Shown here: one piece after another, positions 25,890-36,411 of the stretch
Position numbering within the stretch: the first letter of the stretch is position 1
Layout of the letters: every line of letters begins with the position of its first letter
NCBI RefSeq assembly: GCF_021173085.1
Contig: NZ_CP076412.1
Coordinates: 992,001-1,056,000, forward strand
Length of the DNA stretch: 64,000 bases
Reading direction: 5' to 3'
Origin: Ralstonia wenshanensis
GTDB taxonomy: Bacteria; Pseudomonadota; Gammaproteobacteria; Burkholderiales; Burkholderiaceae
Made by a program: the position numbers and the translations under genes
Notes under the pieces: model-generated
Database searches by the model: none
What the model saw: the letters and a program-made list of their open reading frames with translations, nothing else
Told to the model about the DNA's origin: nothing

Positions 25890-27065
25890 TCAGGACTTGG
25901 CGGGCGCCGCCGCACGCAGCAGTTCGCGCGCGATGATGAGTTGCTGCACTTCCGTCGCGCCTTCGTAGATCCGCAGCGAGCGGATCTCGCGGTACAGGCG
26001 CTCGACAGGCTGCTCGCTCACCACGCCCAGGCCACCCCACATCTGCACGGCGGCGTCGATCACCTGCTGCGCGTTCTCGGTGGCGGTCAACTTGGCCATG
26101 GCGGCCTCACGCGTCACGTTGCGGCCCTGGTCGCGCTGCCACGCGGCGCGGTACGTCAGCAGCGCGGCACTGTCGATGGCAGTAGCCATCTGCGCGAGCT
26201 TGGCCTGCGTGAGCTGGAAATCCGCAAGCACACCGCCGAACATCTTGCGGGTGGTGGCGCGCGCCAGCGCTTCGTCCAGCGCCCGGCGTGCAAAGCCCAG
26301 CGCGGCCGCCGCCACCGATGTGCGGAACACATCCAGCGTGCGCATTGCCACCTTGAAGCCCTCGCCTGCCGCGCCCACGCGCTGGCTGGCCGGAATGCGG
26401 CAGTTGGTAAAGCGCAGGCGCGCGAGCGGGTGCGGCGCAATCACGTCGATGCGCTCCGCAATCTCAAAGCCCGGCGTACCGGCCTCGACAATGAACGCAC
26501 TGATGCCGCGCGAGCCCGGCGCCTCGCCGGTGCGGGCAAACACGACGTAGAAGTCTGCGATGCCGCCGTTGGAAATCCACGTCTTCTCGCCGTCGAGCAC
26601 ATAGTCGTTGCCGTCTTCACGCGCGGCGCAGGCCATGGCGGCCACATCGGAGCCAGCATCCGGTTCGGACAGCGCAAATGCAGCGATAGCCTCGCCGCGC
26701 GCAACCTTCGTCAGATAGCGTTCACGCTGCTCCGGCGTGCCGTGCAACGAAATGGCGCCCGACCCCAGCCCCTGCATCGCAAAGGCAAAGTCGGCCAGGC
26801 CGGAATGGCGCGCCAGCGTCTCGCGGATCAGGCAGATGGCCCGCGTGTCGATGGTCTCGGCCGCGCCGCCGTGTGCGGTGCCGCCCACGGCGTGGCGCAG
26901 CCAGCCGGCCTGGCCGAGCGATTTGACCACCGCACGGCATTCGGCATCCACATCGGGGCCGTGGTCGTGCGGGATGTGCTTCGTGGCCCAGGCGTCGAGT
27001 TCGGCTTCGAGCTGGCGGTGCTTGTCTTCAAAGAAGGGCCATTGCAGATAGTCTTTGTCGCTCAT
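25890..27065 (-). CDS. Acyl-CoA dehydrogenase
   Basis: A 391-aa flavoprotein with [15 protein letters not shown] and [16 protein letters not shown] (FAD and substrate contacts), [21 protein letters not shown], and [35 protein letters not shown] at the end, where the Glu of YEGATE is the usual base. It oxidises an acyl-CoA at C2-C3 with FAD. The ATG at 27065 follows GAGGGGAACTGAG and comes right after the stop of the hydratase gene. It most likely works on the ring-reduced CoA ester made by the monooxygenase/reductase. Confidence 0.88.
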   Translation of the reverse strand: MSDKDYLQWPFFEDKHRQLEAELDAWATKHIPHDHGPDVDAECRAVVKSLGQAGWLRHAVGGTAHGGAAETIDTRAICLIRETLARHSGLADFAFAMQGLGSGAISLHGTPEQRERYLTKVARGEAIAAFALSEPDAGSDVAAMACAAREDGNDYVLDGEKTWISNGGIADFYVVFARTGEAPGSRGISAFIVEAGTPGFEIAERIDVIAPHPLARLRFTNCRIPASQRVGAAGEGFKVAMRTLDVFRTSVAAAALGFARRALDEALARATTRKMFGGVLADFQLTQAKLAQMATAIDSAALLTYRAAWQRDQGRNVTREAAMAKLTATENAQQVIDAAVQMWGGLGVVSEQPVERLYREIRSLRIYEGATEVQQLIIARELLRAAAPAKS

Positions 27066-27066
27066 C

Positions 27067-27918
27067 TCAGTTCCCCTCGAAGACCGGTTTCTGCTTGGCG
27101 ACAAACGCGTGATACGCGCGCGAGAAGTCTTCGGTCAGCATACAGATGGCCTGCGCCTGCGCTTCTGCCTCGATGGCCTGCTCGATCGTCATCGTCCATT
27201 CCTGGTGCAGCATCGTCTTGGTGATGCCGTTGGCGAAGGTCGGGCCGGCGGCCAGGTCGGCAGCCAGGGCTTGCGCTTGGCTCAGCACCTCGGCCGGTTC
27301 GCACAGGCGGTTGAAGAAGCCCCAGCGCTCGCCCTCTTCGCCGCTCATCGAGCGGCCGGTGTAGAGCAGTTCGCTCGCGCGGCCCTGACCGATGATGCGC
27401 GGCAGGATCGCGCAGGCGCCCATGTCGCAGCCGGCCAGGCCAACGCGGTTGAAGAGGAACGCCGTCTTGCTGCGCGCCGTGCCCAGGCGCAGGTCGGAAG
27501 ACATCGCCAGGATGGCGCCCGCACCCGCGCACACGCCGTCAATTGCCGCGACGATCGGCTGCGGACACGCGCGCATGGTCTTCACCAGCTCGCCCGTCAT
27601 GCGCGTGAACATCAGCAGTTCGGGCGCCTTCAGTTGCACGAGCGGGCCGATGATCTCGTGCACGTCGCCGCCGGAGCAGAAGTTGTCGCCCGCACCGGCC
27701 AGCACGATGGCCTTGACGTCGTCCGCCCACTTGAGCTGATGGAACAGGTCGCGCAGCTCGGCGTACGAATCGAACGTGAGCGGGTTCTTGCGCTCGGGCC
27801 GGTTGAGCGTGATGGTGGCAACGCCGCCGTCCACGCTCCACAGGAAATGCTTGGCTTGATAGCCCGCCAACGGGCGGCGGTTGCCGGCCAGCAGGGCCGG
27901 GTCAATGCGGTCGGTCAT
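27067..27918 (-). CDS. Enoyl-CoA hydratase/isomerase family protein
   Basis: A 283-aa crotonase-fold enzyme. The oxyanion-hole segments are [17 protein letters not shown] (about 90) and [23 protein letters not shown] (about 130). It should hydrate or rearrange the unsaturated CoA ester in the operon pathway. It overlaps the MarR gene by four bases (ATGA). Confidence 0.88.
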   Translation of the reverse strand: MTDRIDPALLAGNRRPLAGYQAKHFLWSVDGGVATITLNRPERKNPLTFDSYAELRDLFHQLKWADDVKAIVLAGAGDNFCSGGDVHEIIGPLVQLKAPELLMFTRMTGELVKTMRACPQPIVAAIDGVCAGAGAILAMSSDLRLGTARSKTAFLFNRVGLAGCDMGACAILPRIIGQGRASELLYTGRSMSGEEGERWGFFNRLCEPAEVLSQAQALAADLAAGPTFANGITKTMLHQEWTMTIEQAIEAEAQAQAICMLTEDFSRAYHAFVAKQKPVFEGN

Positions 27919-28520
27919 GGTTTGGTCGGGTTCGTTTGAAGTTGATCGTCGCGGGCGTCCAGTTCGGCTTCGCGCTGCGCAAGGTGTACGCGCAGGTGGC
28001 CGAGCTGCGCATACAGCGCGTCTTTGTTGGCAATGCCCAGGCCGTCGAACATCTCGATCAGCCAGCGTTCGTGCTCGGCGGCCATCTCGGCAAAGTGGCG
28101 GCGACCGGCATCCGTCAGCAGCACGCGAAAGGACCGGCGATCATCCGGATCCGGCTCGCGTTTGACAAGCCCTTCCTTCTCCAGCTGGTCGGTCAAGCCG
28201 GTGACGTTGCCGCCGGTCACCATCAGGTAGCGCGACAGCACGTTCATGCGCAGCCCGTCGGGGTGGCGATCGAGTTGGGCCAGATAGTCGAAGCGCGGCA
28301 GCGTGGTGTTGAAACGCGTGCGCAGGCGCTGGCGGATCTGCTGTTCGATCTGCGTGCTGCACGCCAACAGGCGCAGCCAGATCTTGACGTCCATGTGGTC
28401 GTCCGCATGCGCACGGGCTTCCAGGCCGATACGTTCATCGCCCAGCGCATGCACGACGGCGTGGTGGCCTGAGGCGCGCGTGGCGAGTGCGGTTTTGCGC
28501 CGCGTGCGTTCGTTGCTCAC
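27915..28520 (-). CDS. MarR-family regulator inside the operon
   Basis: A 201-aa winged-helix protein ([64 protein letters not shown]). The GTG at 28520 overlaps the SDR stop as GTGA behind GGGAGGTGAT, so it is co-translated with the pathway genes. MarR proteins of this type often repress their own operon and release DNA upon binding a CoA thioester or aromatic ligand. The position inside the operon would make it autoregulated. Confidence 0.87.
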   Translation of the reverse strand: MSNERTRRKTALATRASGHHAVVHALGDERIGLEARAHADDHMDVKIWLRLLACSTQIEQQIRQRLRTRFNTTLPRFDYLAQLDRHPDGLRMNVLSRYLMVTGGNVTGLTDQLEKEGLVKREPDPDDRRSFRVLLTDAGRRHFAEMAAEHERWLIEMFDGLGIANKDALYAQLGHLRVHLAQREAELDARDDQLQTNPTKP

Positions 28521-29299
28521 ATCACCTCCCCGCCGGATACCGAGATGGCCTGCCCCGTGATTGACGACGCGCCTTCGGAGCACAGCCACACCACGGCGTT
28601 CGCCACTTCGTCGGGCGCGATCAGCCGACCCTGCGGGTTGCCCTTCACCAGCTCGGCGCGGGCCTCTTCCGCGCTGCGTCCGGTACGGGCAACGATACGA
28701 TCGATGCTCTCGCGCACGATGTCGGTTTCCGTATAGCCGGGGCAGACTGCGTTGACAGTGACGCCGCGCGCCGCAAGCTCCAGCGCCAGCGAGCGCGTGA
28801 GCCCGATCACCCCATGCTTGGCCGCCACATACGCCGACACATACGCATAACCGCGCTGCCCCGCCGTGCTGGCAATGTTCACGATGCGGCCGCGGCCCGA
28901 CGCCTGCACATCGGCCAGCGCCGCCTGCGTGCACAGGAACGTGCCCGTCAGGTTCACGGCCAGCATGCGCTGCCATTGGTCGAGCGTCGTCTTGGCAAAC
29001 GGTGCGCTCTCGGCCTGGCCCGCGTTGTTGACGAGGATGGAGATGGGGCCAAGCCCCGCGCGTGCAGATTCGAATGCCGCCGACACACTCGCCTCGTCGG
29101 TCACGTCGCACGTCACGACTTGCGCGCGGGCGCTGTCGGGCAATGTCTTGGCAGTGGCTTGCAGTGCATCGGCGTTGCGGCCCATCAACGTGAGCGTGGC
29201 GCCTTGCGCCGCGAGTTGCGCGGCAATCGCAGCGCCAATCCCGCGCCCTGCGCCGGTGACGACGGCGTGGTGCCCGGTGAGTATTGCAGGCGTCGCCAT
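28517..29299 (-). CDS. Short-chain dehydrogenase/reductase
   Basis: A 260-aa SDR with the NAD(P) motif TGAGRGIG (about 16), NNAG (about 90) and the catalytic Ser and Tyr-x-x-x-Lys (YVAAK, about 156). The probable role is oxidation of a 3-hydroxyacyl-CoA-type intermediate after the hydratase step. It starts two bases after the upstream monooxygenase gene stop. Confidence 0.88.
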   Translation of the reverse strand: MATPAILTGHHAVVTGAGRGIGAAIAAQLAAQGATLTLMGRNADALQATAKTLPDSARAQVVTCDVTDEASVSAAFESARAGLGPISILVNNAGQAESAPFAKTTLDQWQRMLAVNLTGTFLCTQAALADVQASGRGRIVNIASTAGQRGYAYVSAYVAAKHGVIGLTRSLALELAARGVTVNAVCPGYTETDIVRESIDRIVARTGRSAEEARAELVKGNPQGRLIAPDEVANAVVWLCSEGASSITGQAISVSGGEVM

Positions 29300-29300
29300 C

Positions 29301-31679
29301 TCAAACCCCCTGCATGCGGTTGGCCTGCTCCAGCGGAGACAGCCCCGCTGCCTGCGCAGCCATCGCGCGCTCGCGCTCCAGGTTGCGCTCCAACTGCAAC
29401 TTGCCGGCGCGATATTGCTTGGGCCACGGCATGTCGAGGTAGCCGATGCGCGCCGCTTCGTTCAGCGTCCAGGCCGGGTTGGCCAGGTGCGGGCGCGCCA
29501 CGGCGCACAGGTCGGCACGGCCGGCGGCGATGATGCTGTTGACGTGGTCCGCCTCGGAGATGGCCCCCACGGCAATCGTGGCGATGCCCGCCTCGTTGCG
29601 CACGCGGTCGGCAAACGGCGTCTGGAACATGCGGCCGTACACGGGCTGCTCCTTCTTGCTGACCTGGCCCGATGAGCAATCGATCATGTCCGCGCCTGCG
29701 GCCTTGAAGATGCGCGCGATCTCTACCGCATCGTCGGGCGTAATACCGCCCTCCACCCAGTCGTGCGCGGAAATGCGCACCGACATCGGCTTGTTGCTCG
29801 GCCACACTTCACGCACTGCGTGGAAGACTTCGAGCGGAAAGCGCAGCCGGTTGTCCAGCGTGCCGCCATATTCGTCATTGCGCTGATTCGTCAACGGCGA
29901 GATGAACGATGACAGCAAATAGCCATGCGCACAGTGCAGCTCCAGCCAGTCGAATCCGGCTTCAGCTGCCAGGCGCGCGGCGTGAACAAAGTCGTCACGC
30001 ACGCGGTCCATGTCGTCGCGCGTCATGGCGCGCGACCACTGGCTCACGCCATCCAGGTACTGCTGCGGCGATGCCGAGATCAGCGGCCAGTTCTGCCCGT
30101 CTTCCAGCGGCAGATCGATGCCCTCCCACGCCACGCGCGTCGAGCCCTTGGCTCCGGCATGCCCGAGCTGGATGCCGAGCTTCGCATCGCTGTTGGCATG
30201 CACGAACTGCACGATGCGCGCCCAGCCGTCGCGCTGGTCGGTGTTCCACAAGCCCGGGCAGCCCGGCGTGATGCGCGCGTCCGGCGACACGCAGGTCATC
30301 TCGGCCATCACCAGGCCGGCGCCCCCCATGGCGCGCGCGCCCAGGTGGACGAGGTGGTAATCCGCCGGCTGACCGTCTTCGCACGAGTACTGCGCCATGG
30401 GCGACACCACCACGCGGTTCTTGAGCGTGACGCCACGCACCGTGAACGGCGTGAACATCGGCGGCACGGGGCCGTGCTGCGGCCCGCGCGGGGCGCCGGC
30501 CTGCTCGGCAATCCAGTCTTCAAACTGTTCGAGATAACGCTTGTCGCGCTGACGCAGGTTTTCGTGGCTGATGCGCTGGCTGCGCGTGAGCAGCGAATAC
30601 GCAAATTGTTCGGTCGGCAGGTTGGCGTAGCGGTCTACGTTTTCAAACCACTCGGTCGAGTTGCGCGCCGCGTTCTGGATGCGCAGCACTTCCACGCTGC
30701 GCACTGCCTCGTAGTGCTCAAGCGCGGCACGCAAATCGCCAGGGTGCTGGCCGATGCTGCGCGCCAGTTCAATCGAATCTTCCAGCGCCAGCTTGGTGCC
30801 CGACCCGATCGAGAAATGCGCCGTGTGCGCGGCGTCGCCCATCAGCACCACCGGCGTGCCGTGCGCGTTGGTATGCACCCAATGCCGACAAACCACGCGC
30901 GGAAAGCGAATCCACTGCGCAGAGCCCCGCAGGTGCGTGGCGTTGGAAATCAGCTTGTTGCCGTCGAGGTACTTGGCGAAGAGCCGCTCGCAGTACGCGA
31001 TGGCGTCTTCCTTCTCCATCGTTTCTAGCCCGGCAGCGCGCCACACTTCTTCGGGTGCCTCGACGATGAAGGTGGAGGTCTCGTCGTCAAAGCGGTATGC
31101 ATGCGCCTGGAACCAGCCGTGCTCGGTCTCTTCAAACGCAAACGTGAAGGCCTCGAACAGCTTGTGCGTGCCCAGCCAGACAAAGCGGCAGCGGCGCGTG
31201 TCGATATCGGGTTGATACGTGGCGGCGTACTTGGTGCGGATGCGGCTGTTCAGGCCGTCACTGGCGATGATGAGGTCGGCATCGGCGTAGGACGTGTCGT
31301 TTTCCAAATCCTGATCTTGCACATCGGTTTCAAAGACGAGCTTGACGCCCTCTTCCTCACAGCGCGCCTGCAGGATGTTCAGCAGGCGCTTGCGCCCGAT
31401 GCCGCAGAAGCCGTGCCCGCCCGAGCGCACGACCTGCCCGCGGATGTGCACCTCAATGTCGTCCCAGTGGTTGAAGGCGTCGAGGATCTGCGCGGCGCTT
31501 TTGGCGTCGGCGCGCTGCAGGTTGCCCAGCGTCTGGTCGGAGAACACCACGCCCCAGCCGAACGTGTCATACGGCCGGTTGCGCTCCACCACGGTGATGT
31601 CGTGCGACGGGTCCTGCAGCTTCATCAGCAGGGCAAAGTACAGGCCGGCCGGCCCACCACCAATACAGACAATCTTCAT
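29301..31679 (-). CDS. 2-aminobenzoyl-CoA monooxygenase/reductase (salicylyl-CoA 5-hydroxylase/oxidoreductase type)
   Basis: A 792-aa fusion. Residues 1-385 form a FAD-dependent aromatic hydroxylase (GGGPAG near residue 8; [26 protein letters not shown] near 287). Residues about 405-775 form an old-yellow-enzyme FMN domain ([38 protein letters not shown]). This two-domain build is known for 2-aminobenzoyl-CoA monooxygenase/reductase of Azoarcus evansii, which hydroxylates and then reduces the ring without ring cleavage. It is the first gene of the eight-gene minus-strand operon. The alternative annotation, salicylyl-CoA 5-hydroxylase, cannot be excluded by reading alone. Confidence 0.85.
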   Translation of the reverse strand: MKIVCIGGGPAGLYFALLMKLQDPSHDITVVERNRPYDTFGWGVVFSDQTLGNLQRADAKSAAQILDAFNHWDDIEVHIRGQVVRSGGHGFCGIGRKRLLNILQARCEEEGVKLVFETDVQDQDLENDTSYADADLIIASDGLNSRIRTKYAATYQPDIDTRRCRFVWLGTHKLFEAFTFAFEETEHGWFQAHAYRFDDETSTFIVEAPEEVWRAAGLETMEKEDAIAYCERLFAKYLDGNKLISNATHLRGSAQWIRFPRVVCRHWVHTNAHGTPVVLMGDAAHTAHFSIGSGTKLALEDSIELARSIGQHPGDLRAALEHYEAVRSVEVLRIQNAARNSTEWFENVDRYANLPTEQFAYSLLTRSQRISHENLRQRDKRYLEQFEDWIAEQAGAPRGPQHGPVPPMFTPFTVRGVTLKNRVVVSPMAQYSCEDGQPADYHLVHLGARAMGGAGLVMAEMTCVSPDARITPGCPGLWNTDQRDGWARIVQFVHANSDAKLGIQLGHAGAKGSTRVAWEGIDLPLEDGQNWPLISASPQQYLDGVSQWSRAMTRDDMDRVRDDFVHAARLAAEAGFDWLELHCAHGYLLSSFISPLTNQRNDEYGGTLDNRLRFPLEVFHAVREVWPSNKPMSVRISAHDWVEGGITPDDAVEIARIFKAAGADMIDCSSGQVSKKEQPVYGRMFQTPFADRVRNEAGIATIAVGAISEADHVNSIIAAGRADLCAVARPHLANPAWTLNEAARIGYLDMPWPKQYRAGKLQLERNLERERAMAAQAAGLSPLEQANRMQGV

Positions 31680-31721
31680 GACAACGGCTCCGCGTTTGAT
31701 GCGGTATTACCTTAGTCATGA

Positions 31722-31742
31722 ATAGTTTAGTTGTAAAGCAAT
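31722..31742. promoter_or_regulatory. Candidate MarR operator/promoter of the operon
   Basis: An AT-rich patch (about 31715-31745) lies 40-65 bases upstream of the first operon gene. ATAGTTTAGTTGTAAAGCAAT in it is an imperfect dyad, including TTTA-N4-TAAA. The operon's own MarR is the obvious candidate to bind. Support is limited to position and weak symmetry. Confidence 0.3.
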
Positions 31743-31815
31743 TTGCTCAGACGTCGCCCCTGGGTTTACACCGAACCGGGCGGCGCCGGGCTCACACCCG
31801 CATGTGAGTCCCCAC

Positions 31816-32631
31816 TCAGGCCAGACGCTGCCGGAAGAACGCCAGGATCTCGTCGCGGGCCGCCAACGTGGGCTCGCCGGCGGCGTCGATCAGGTGGGCA
31901 GTCACCACGCTGTGCGGACAAGGCACGTGCTGGGCAAAGAACGGCGGCGGGTTCGGGTGCGCAGCGCTGTCGGGCAGCACGCGCGCCACAAAGCGGGGGC
32001 CCAGCGCCTGCGCATACGCAGCAAAGCGCTCGGCACGGCAGAAACGATCACCCTCAAAGCGGTAGGCCAGCACGGTCAGGTCTTCCTGCTCCAACCGCTG
32101 GCGCACGGCGGCCGCATCCTCAGGCGCGATCTCGATCCCGTCCGGCGCGCTCAGCGGCGAGGACGGCTGACACAGCACCGGCGCCAGCATGGCCGGCTCC
32201 AGCATCATGGTCAGCGCGAAATTGCCGGTGAAGCACATGCCGATGGCGCCCACGCCCGGGCCGCCGCACTCCGCATGGGCCAGCCGCGCCAGCGCGCGCA
32301 GCCACTGTGTGACCGGGCTCGACTGGTTGGCGGCAAACGCACGAAACTCCGCGCTCACGCACGCATGGCGGAACACCTCCGCACCCGGCTCCGCTTCGGG
32401 CACCGCGCCATCGCGCCCGAACAACGACGGCATGTAGACCGTCAGCCCCGCATCGCGCACCCAGCGTGCAAACCGCGCCACGTGCGGGCTGATACCCGGC
32501 ATCTCGGCCATGACGATCACGCCCGGGCCGGTGCCTGCCACGTACACGGTCTTGGCGATGCCATCCAGGGTGATCTGGCGGCGCGTGAAGTCTTCCAGGC
32601 TGTCATCCTGCTGCGTGTGCTGGCTTGTCAT
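31816..32631 (-). CDS. Dienelactone-hydrolase-family alpha/beta hydrolase
   Basis: A 271-aa DLH-type hydrolase. The nucleophile elbow is GMCFTGNFA, so a Cys takes the place of Ser as in dienelactone hydrolases; the DRFCRAERF segment and HPNPPPFF supply later conserved positions. Dienelactone hydrolases act late in chloroaromatic breakdown, but many relatives serve other esters. It may form a unit with the tautomerase-like gene just upstream. Confidence 0.82.
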   Translation of the reverse strand: MTSQHTQQDDSLEDFTRRQITLDGIAKTVYVAGTGPGVIVMAEMPGISPHVARFARWVRDAGLTVYMPSLFGRDGAVPEAEPGAEVFRHACVSAEFRAFAANQSSPVTQWLRALARLAHAECGGPGVGAIGMCFTGNFALTMMLEPAMLAPVLCQPSSPLSAPDGIEIAPEDAAAVRQRLEQEDLTVLAYRFEGDRFCRAERFAAYAQALGPRFVARVLPDSAAHPNPPPFFAQHVPCPHSVVTAHLIDAAGEPTLAARDEILAFFRQRLA

Positions 32632-32658
32632 GCGTGGGCTCCGTTGGAATGGCCTGGC

Positions 32659-33111
32659 TCAGGCGGCGAGATGCTGAAGATGCGCATAACCGGCCGCCCT
32701 GGCGAAATCGGGCAGCGTCCACAGCGCGCCGTTCACGCCCCAGGTGCCGTCGGGCAAGTCATGCACCATCACCGAGGTCACCACGCGCCGCGCGTCGGCC
32801 GCTGGAAACGCCTGTGCAAACGCTTCGTGCATCTGCTGAACGAAACGCGTACGCGCAGCAGCATCCAGCACACCGGCCGGCACATGGGCGACGACCAGAC
32901 ACGGCACCATTTGCCTTGTCACGTCCGCCCCGCCGCACCACCAGGAGGCGGCCGGCACCTCTTCCACCATTACCCAGGTGGTGGCGCGCTTGCGCGGATC
33001 ATCGGGAATCTGCTCGGCCTGCGCAGCCGCCTCGGTGATGCGGCGGGCAAGCGTCGCGCGCGCGTCGCCGTCAAAGGTGTTTGCAGGAATCTTGACGAGG
33101 ATGTTCGGCAT
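32659..33111 (-). CDS. Tautomerase-like protein
   Basis: A 150-aa protein that begins Met-Pro if the ATG at 33111 is used (MPNILVKIPANTFDGDARATL). The exposed N-terminal Pro is the catalytic base in the 4-oxalocrotonate tautomerase superfamily, so I prefer this start to 33138, which adds nine residues. The sequence looks like two tautomerase half-units (second near VPCLVVAHVPAGVLDAAARTRFVQQM). Its substrate is unknown. Confidence 0.65.
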   Translation of the reverse strand: MPNILVKIPANTFDGDARATLARRITEAAAQAEQIPDDPRKRATTWVMVEEVPAASWWCGGADVTRQMVPCLVVAHVPAGVLDAAARTRFVQQMHEAFAQAFPAADARRVVTSVMVHDLPDGTWGVNGALWTLPDFARAAGYAHLQHLAA

Positions 33112-33208
33112 GTGGGCACTCGTGAGCGTCGTTGACATGCCTGCATTGAACCCGCGCAGCCGCTAGACTGGCAGTGTCGATTTCGACATCTTTCGGGCAA
33201 CTTCGGTC

Positions 33209-34180
33209 ATGGCGGATTTCACCATCCTCGTACTCTCCGGCGCGTACGCCACCAGCGTGGCGGCCACCTTGGACATTCTGCAAGCCGCGTCGACACTCGC
33301 CCCGCGTGTGAAGGCCCCGCGCGCAACCTGGCGCGTACTGTCAGCCGACGCGCCCAGCGTGCGCCTTAGCAACGGCATGCAGGTGGAGACTGCTGCGCTG
33401 CCAAAACGCCCGCGCCCCGATGGCAGCACCTGGATCGTGCCGGGCGTAGGCCTAGACCATGCCGGCGTCATAGCCACGCGCCTGGCGCAGGACGATGCGC
33501 AGCGAGCAGCGCGCGCCCTGGCCGCGCAGGTCGCTGCGGGCGGGCAGGTGGCCGCATCGTGCTCGGCGGTGTTCCTGCTGCAGGCAGCCGGCGTGCTGCC
33601 CGGACGCTGCGTCACCACGTCTTGGTGGCTGGCCCCGACGTTGCAGCAGTGGGAGCCCGCATGCACCGTCGACGCAAACCGCATGGTGTGCGCCGACGGC
33701 CCGATCGCCACCGCCGGCGCCGCCTTTGCGCAGACGGACCTGATGCTGCATCTGCTGCGCACGCGCTTTGGCGTGGCGCTGGCCGATGCCGTGGGGCGCG
33801 TGCTGTTGATCGACGGCCGTCACGCGCAAGCGCCGTTTGTGGTGCCCGCCATGCTGGCCAACGGCAACGCGCTGATTACCCGACTGGTGGCACGCATTGA
33901 AGCCGCCCTGCCCAACCCGCCCAGCGTGCAGACGCTGGCCGACGAGCTGGCCATGTCGCAACGCACGCTGTCGCGGCACGTGCGCGAAGCCACCGGCAGA
34001 AGCACTCTGGCCCTCGTGCAGAGCGTGCGCCTGAACCGCGCCCGCATGCTGATCGAATCGAGCCGCATGACCATCGACAGCGTGGCCGAAGCCGTAGGCT
34101 ACGAAGACGCCACCGCGCTGCGGCGCCTCATGCGCAAAGTGTCGGGCGCCAACCCCAGCCAATATCGCCCGGCCGCCTAG
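33209..34180 (+). CDS. GlxA-type AraC-family transcription regulator
   Basis: A 323-aa regulator. The N-terminal DJ-1/PfpI-like domain (about 1-190; GQVAASCSAVFLLQAAGVLPGR with the Cys of the nucleophile elbow) is joined to an AraC double helix-turn-helix (about 225-320; TLADELAMSQRTLSRHVREATG, then AEAVGYEDATALRRLMRKVSGANPSQY). It is divergent from the tautomerase and hydrolase genes, which it may control. Confidence 0.87.
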   Translation: MADFTILVLSGAYATSVAATLDILQAASTLAPRVKAPRATWRVLSADAPSVRLSNGMQVETAALPKRPRPDGSTWIVPGVGLDHAGVIATRLAQDDAQRAARALAAQVAAGGQVAASCSAVFLLQAAGVLPGRCVTTSWWLAPTLQQWEPACTVDANRMVCADGPIATAGAAFAQTDLMLHLLRTRFGVALADAVGRVLLIDGRHAQAPFVVPAMLANGNALITRLVARIEAALPNPPSVQTLADELAMSQRTLSRHVREATGRSTLALVQSVRLNRARMLIESSRMTIDSVAEAVGYEDATALRRLMRKVSGANPSQYRPAA

Positions 34181-34289
34181 GGGTTAGGGTTACAGGCCGT
34201 TACACAAGAAGCTGCCGGGCCTTAATTTTCGTTTAAGACTTGACGCCTACCTTGGTCACGTCGCACCCACCCAGACAGGACCCCACACC

Positions 34290-34979
34290 ATGTCCCCGCA
34301 AGAACAGCAAGCGCTGGAAAACTTCCTGGCCCAACTGACGCAAGCCCGCGCCGCAGCCAAGGACCCGCAGGCCGAAGCCCGCATCCTCGACGCCGTGGCC
34401 CGCCAGCCGGACGCGGCCTATCTGCTCGTGCAGCGCGCCATGCTGCTCGACCAGGCGCTGACCTCGGCGCAGGCGCAAATCGCCACGCTGCAGAACCAGT
34501 TGCAGGCGGCGCAAGCCGGCCGCAGCGCGTCGTTCATGGACTCGGCCAACAACTGGGGCAGCCACGCCGGCAGCCCGACGCCCACGCCCGCATACGCTCC
34601 GCAGCAGGCCGCCCCGGCGCAGATGCCGCAGATGCCGCCGCAAGCCCAACCGGCGCCGGCGCAACCGGCGCGCTCGGGCTTCTTCAGTGGCGGCCTGGGC
34701 AGCACGCTGGGCAGCGTCGCGACCACCGCAGCTGGCGTGGCCGGCGGCGCGCTGCTGTTCCAGGGCATCGAGAACATGTTCCACCACAACAGTGGCGGTG
34801 GCGGCTTCTTCGGCCAGCAGCCGGTGATGGGCGGCGCCACGGAAACCGTCATCAACAACTACTACGACAACGACAGCGGCACGACCAACACCGCGTCGCG
34901 CGACGACAGCCTTGGGCTGATCGACGACAGCGACCTGGGCGGCAGTGATTACTCGGATGACGATTCGATGTTCAGCTAA
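34290..34979 (+). CDS. DUF2076 family protein
   Basis: A 229-aa protein with a helical N-terminal part (MSPQEQQALENFLAQLTQARA; VQRAMLLDQALTSAQAQIATLQNQL), a Pro/Gln/Ala-rich middle, a Gly-rich hydrophobic stretch (GSTLGSVATTAAGVAGGALLFQG) and an acidic tail ending DDDSMFS. This is the layout of DUF2076 proteins, for which no firm function is known. Confidence 0.8.
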   Translation: MSPQEQQALENFLAQLTQARAAAKDPQAEARILDAVARQPDAAYLLVQRAMLLDQALTSAQAQIATLQNQLQAAQAGRSASFMDSANNWGSHAGSPTPTPAYAPQQAAPAQMPQMPPQAQPAPAQPARSGFFSGGLGSTLGSVATTAAGVAGGALLFQGIENMFHHNSGGGGFFGQQPVMGGATETVINNYYDNDSGTTNTASRDDSLGLIDDSDLGGSDYSDDDSMFS

Positions 34980-34989
34980 TCGCCACAGC

Positions 34990-35343
34990 TCAGGGTTCAA
35001 GCGCCAGCGTCGTCTCCTCAATCCGGAGGAAACGTCCGTCGGGGCCGCGCTTTGCAAAGAGAGACACCTCTTGGCAAACGCGTGCCCCGTCGCGCATGCG
35101 CAGCTCGATCACGTGTCGCTCGGCGTAGCGGCTGCCATCGGAAAATTCGTCCAACACGGTCATCGTGGCCTGCGCGCCGGCACCCCGAAGTTGGTCGATA
35201 CGGGCGACAAACGCCGGCCGGTCGCTCCACGTTCCATTCACCCGCTGACGAAATGCGGAATCGAAGTGCCGTTCGACGGCGGCTTCTGTTGTCAGCATGG
35301 GGTTGTTGAAGAGATCGTCGATCGCGTCTTTGATGGTGGTCAT
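34990..35343 (-). CDS. SnoaL/NTF2-like small protein
   Basis: A 117-aa single-domain protein with an NTF2-like fold pattern (AVERHFDSAFRQRVNGTWSDRPAFVARIDQLRG, then alternating strands). These cone-shaped folds serve many roles, so the function is open. It lies 12 bases after the oxidoreductase gene on the same strand and is probably co-transcribed under the TetR regulator. Confidence 0.75.
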   Translation of the reverse strand: MTTIKDAIDDLFNNPMLTTEAAVERHFDSAFRQRVNGTWSDRPAFVARIDQLRGAGAQATMTVLDEFSDGSRYAERHVIELRMRDGARVCQEVSLFAKRGPDGRFLRIEETTLALEP

Positions 35344-35355
35344 CGACGTTACTCC

Positions 35356-36375
35356 TCAGCGAACCTGCAGCACCAGCTTGCCCTGGATGTGTCCGCGCGC
35401 CGCCCGCGCGTGTGCCTCGCTTGCCTGCGCCAGCGGATAAGCGCTGTCGATCACGACACGAATCGCGCCGCTGTCGAGCAGCTCGGCGAGTTCTCCGAGC
35501 TGCTTGCCATTCGAGCGGACCTGCGTGGCCGAAACCGTCACGCCGCGCTTTTCTGCCTCCTCGGCATCGGCAAAGCCCAGGGGGAAGATCGGGAACAACG
35601 CCCCGCCGCGTTTGAGCGTGCGCAGGAATCGCCCCGCGGTCGGCCCGCCCACCGCATCCACCACGAGATCGACATCGCGGACAACGTCCTCCGGCGCTGA
35701 CTTCGTGTAATCGATGACTTCATCCGCACCGAGCCCGCGCAGCAGCGCCTCGTGCTTGCCCGAGGCCACGGCAATCACCCGCGCCCCCTTCAACTTGGCG
35801 ACCTGCACCACAAAGTGGCCAACACCGCCTGCGGCGCCGTTCACGAGGACGGTCTTGTCCGCCAGTGCCACGGGCACATGCTGGTTCGGCTGCAGCGGAT
35901 TGGGCGCATCGTGGCCCAGGTCGACCAGGAACTGCCATGCGGTCAGCAGAGACATCGGCGCAGCCGCCGCCTGCATGTGGTCGATACCGGCTGGCTTACG
36001 TGCCACTTCAGACGCCGGCACGCTGACATATTCCGCATAGGTCCGGCTGCCGCCCGCGAGGCCGGTCGGGAACCGCACCATCGCGTACACCTCATCGCCC
36101 GCCGAGAAGCCGTCCACATCCTCGGCCACGGCCTCGATCACGCCAGAAATGTCCGTCCCCAAAATCAGGGGGAAGTCGACCTTCGGCTGCCACTCCGGCG
36201 GCAGCATCTTGTATCCGTCGCGAAGGTACCAATCGGGCGGATTCAGACCCACCGCATGCACACGCACCAGCACTTCGCCCGCACGCAGTTCGGGCACCGG
36301 GGCGTCTTCGTAGCGCAGCACGTCCGGACCGCCGAACGTATGTTGTTGGATGGCTTTCATGGTCTTGGGTGACAT
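35356..36375 (-). CDS. NADP-dependent quinone-oxidoreductase-type MDR enzyme
   Basis: A 339-aa zinc-free medium-chain reductase. The substrate-domain segment is GVIEAVAEDVDGFSAGDEVYAMV and the nucleotide motif is NGAAGGVGHFVVQVAKLKGARVIAVAS. The ATG at 36375 has an ideal AAGGAGAAAGAC before it. It reduces quinones or enones with NADPH. The TetR gene is divergent and two operators cover the shared promoter. Confidence 0.87.
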   Translation of the reverse strand: MSPKTMKAIQQHTFGGPDVLRYEDAPVPELRAGEVLVRVHAVGLNPPDWYLRDGYKMLPPEWQPKVDFPLILGTDISGVIEAVAEDVDGFSAGDEVYAMVRFPTGLAGGSRTYAEYVSVPASEVARKPAGIDHMQAAAAPMSLLTAWQFLVDLGHDAPNPLQPNQHVPVALADKTVLVNGAAGGVGHFVVQVAKLKGARVIAVASGKHEALLRGLGADEVIDYTKSAPEDVVRDVDLVVDAVGGPTAGRFLRTLKRGGALFPIFPLGFADAEEAEKRGVTVSATQVRSNGKQLGELAELLDSGAIRVVIDSAYPLAQASEAHARAARGHIQGKLVLQVR

Positions 36376-36411
36376 GTCTTTCTCCTTGAGCCGAAATCGG
36401 CTATCGTGACC

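Noticed and set aside
28517-29111. Upstream extension of the MarR frame to 29111
   Set aside because: The added part is antiphase to the SDR gene on the same strand; the GTG at 28520 with a good ribosome site is the real start.
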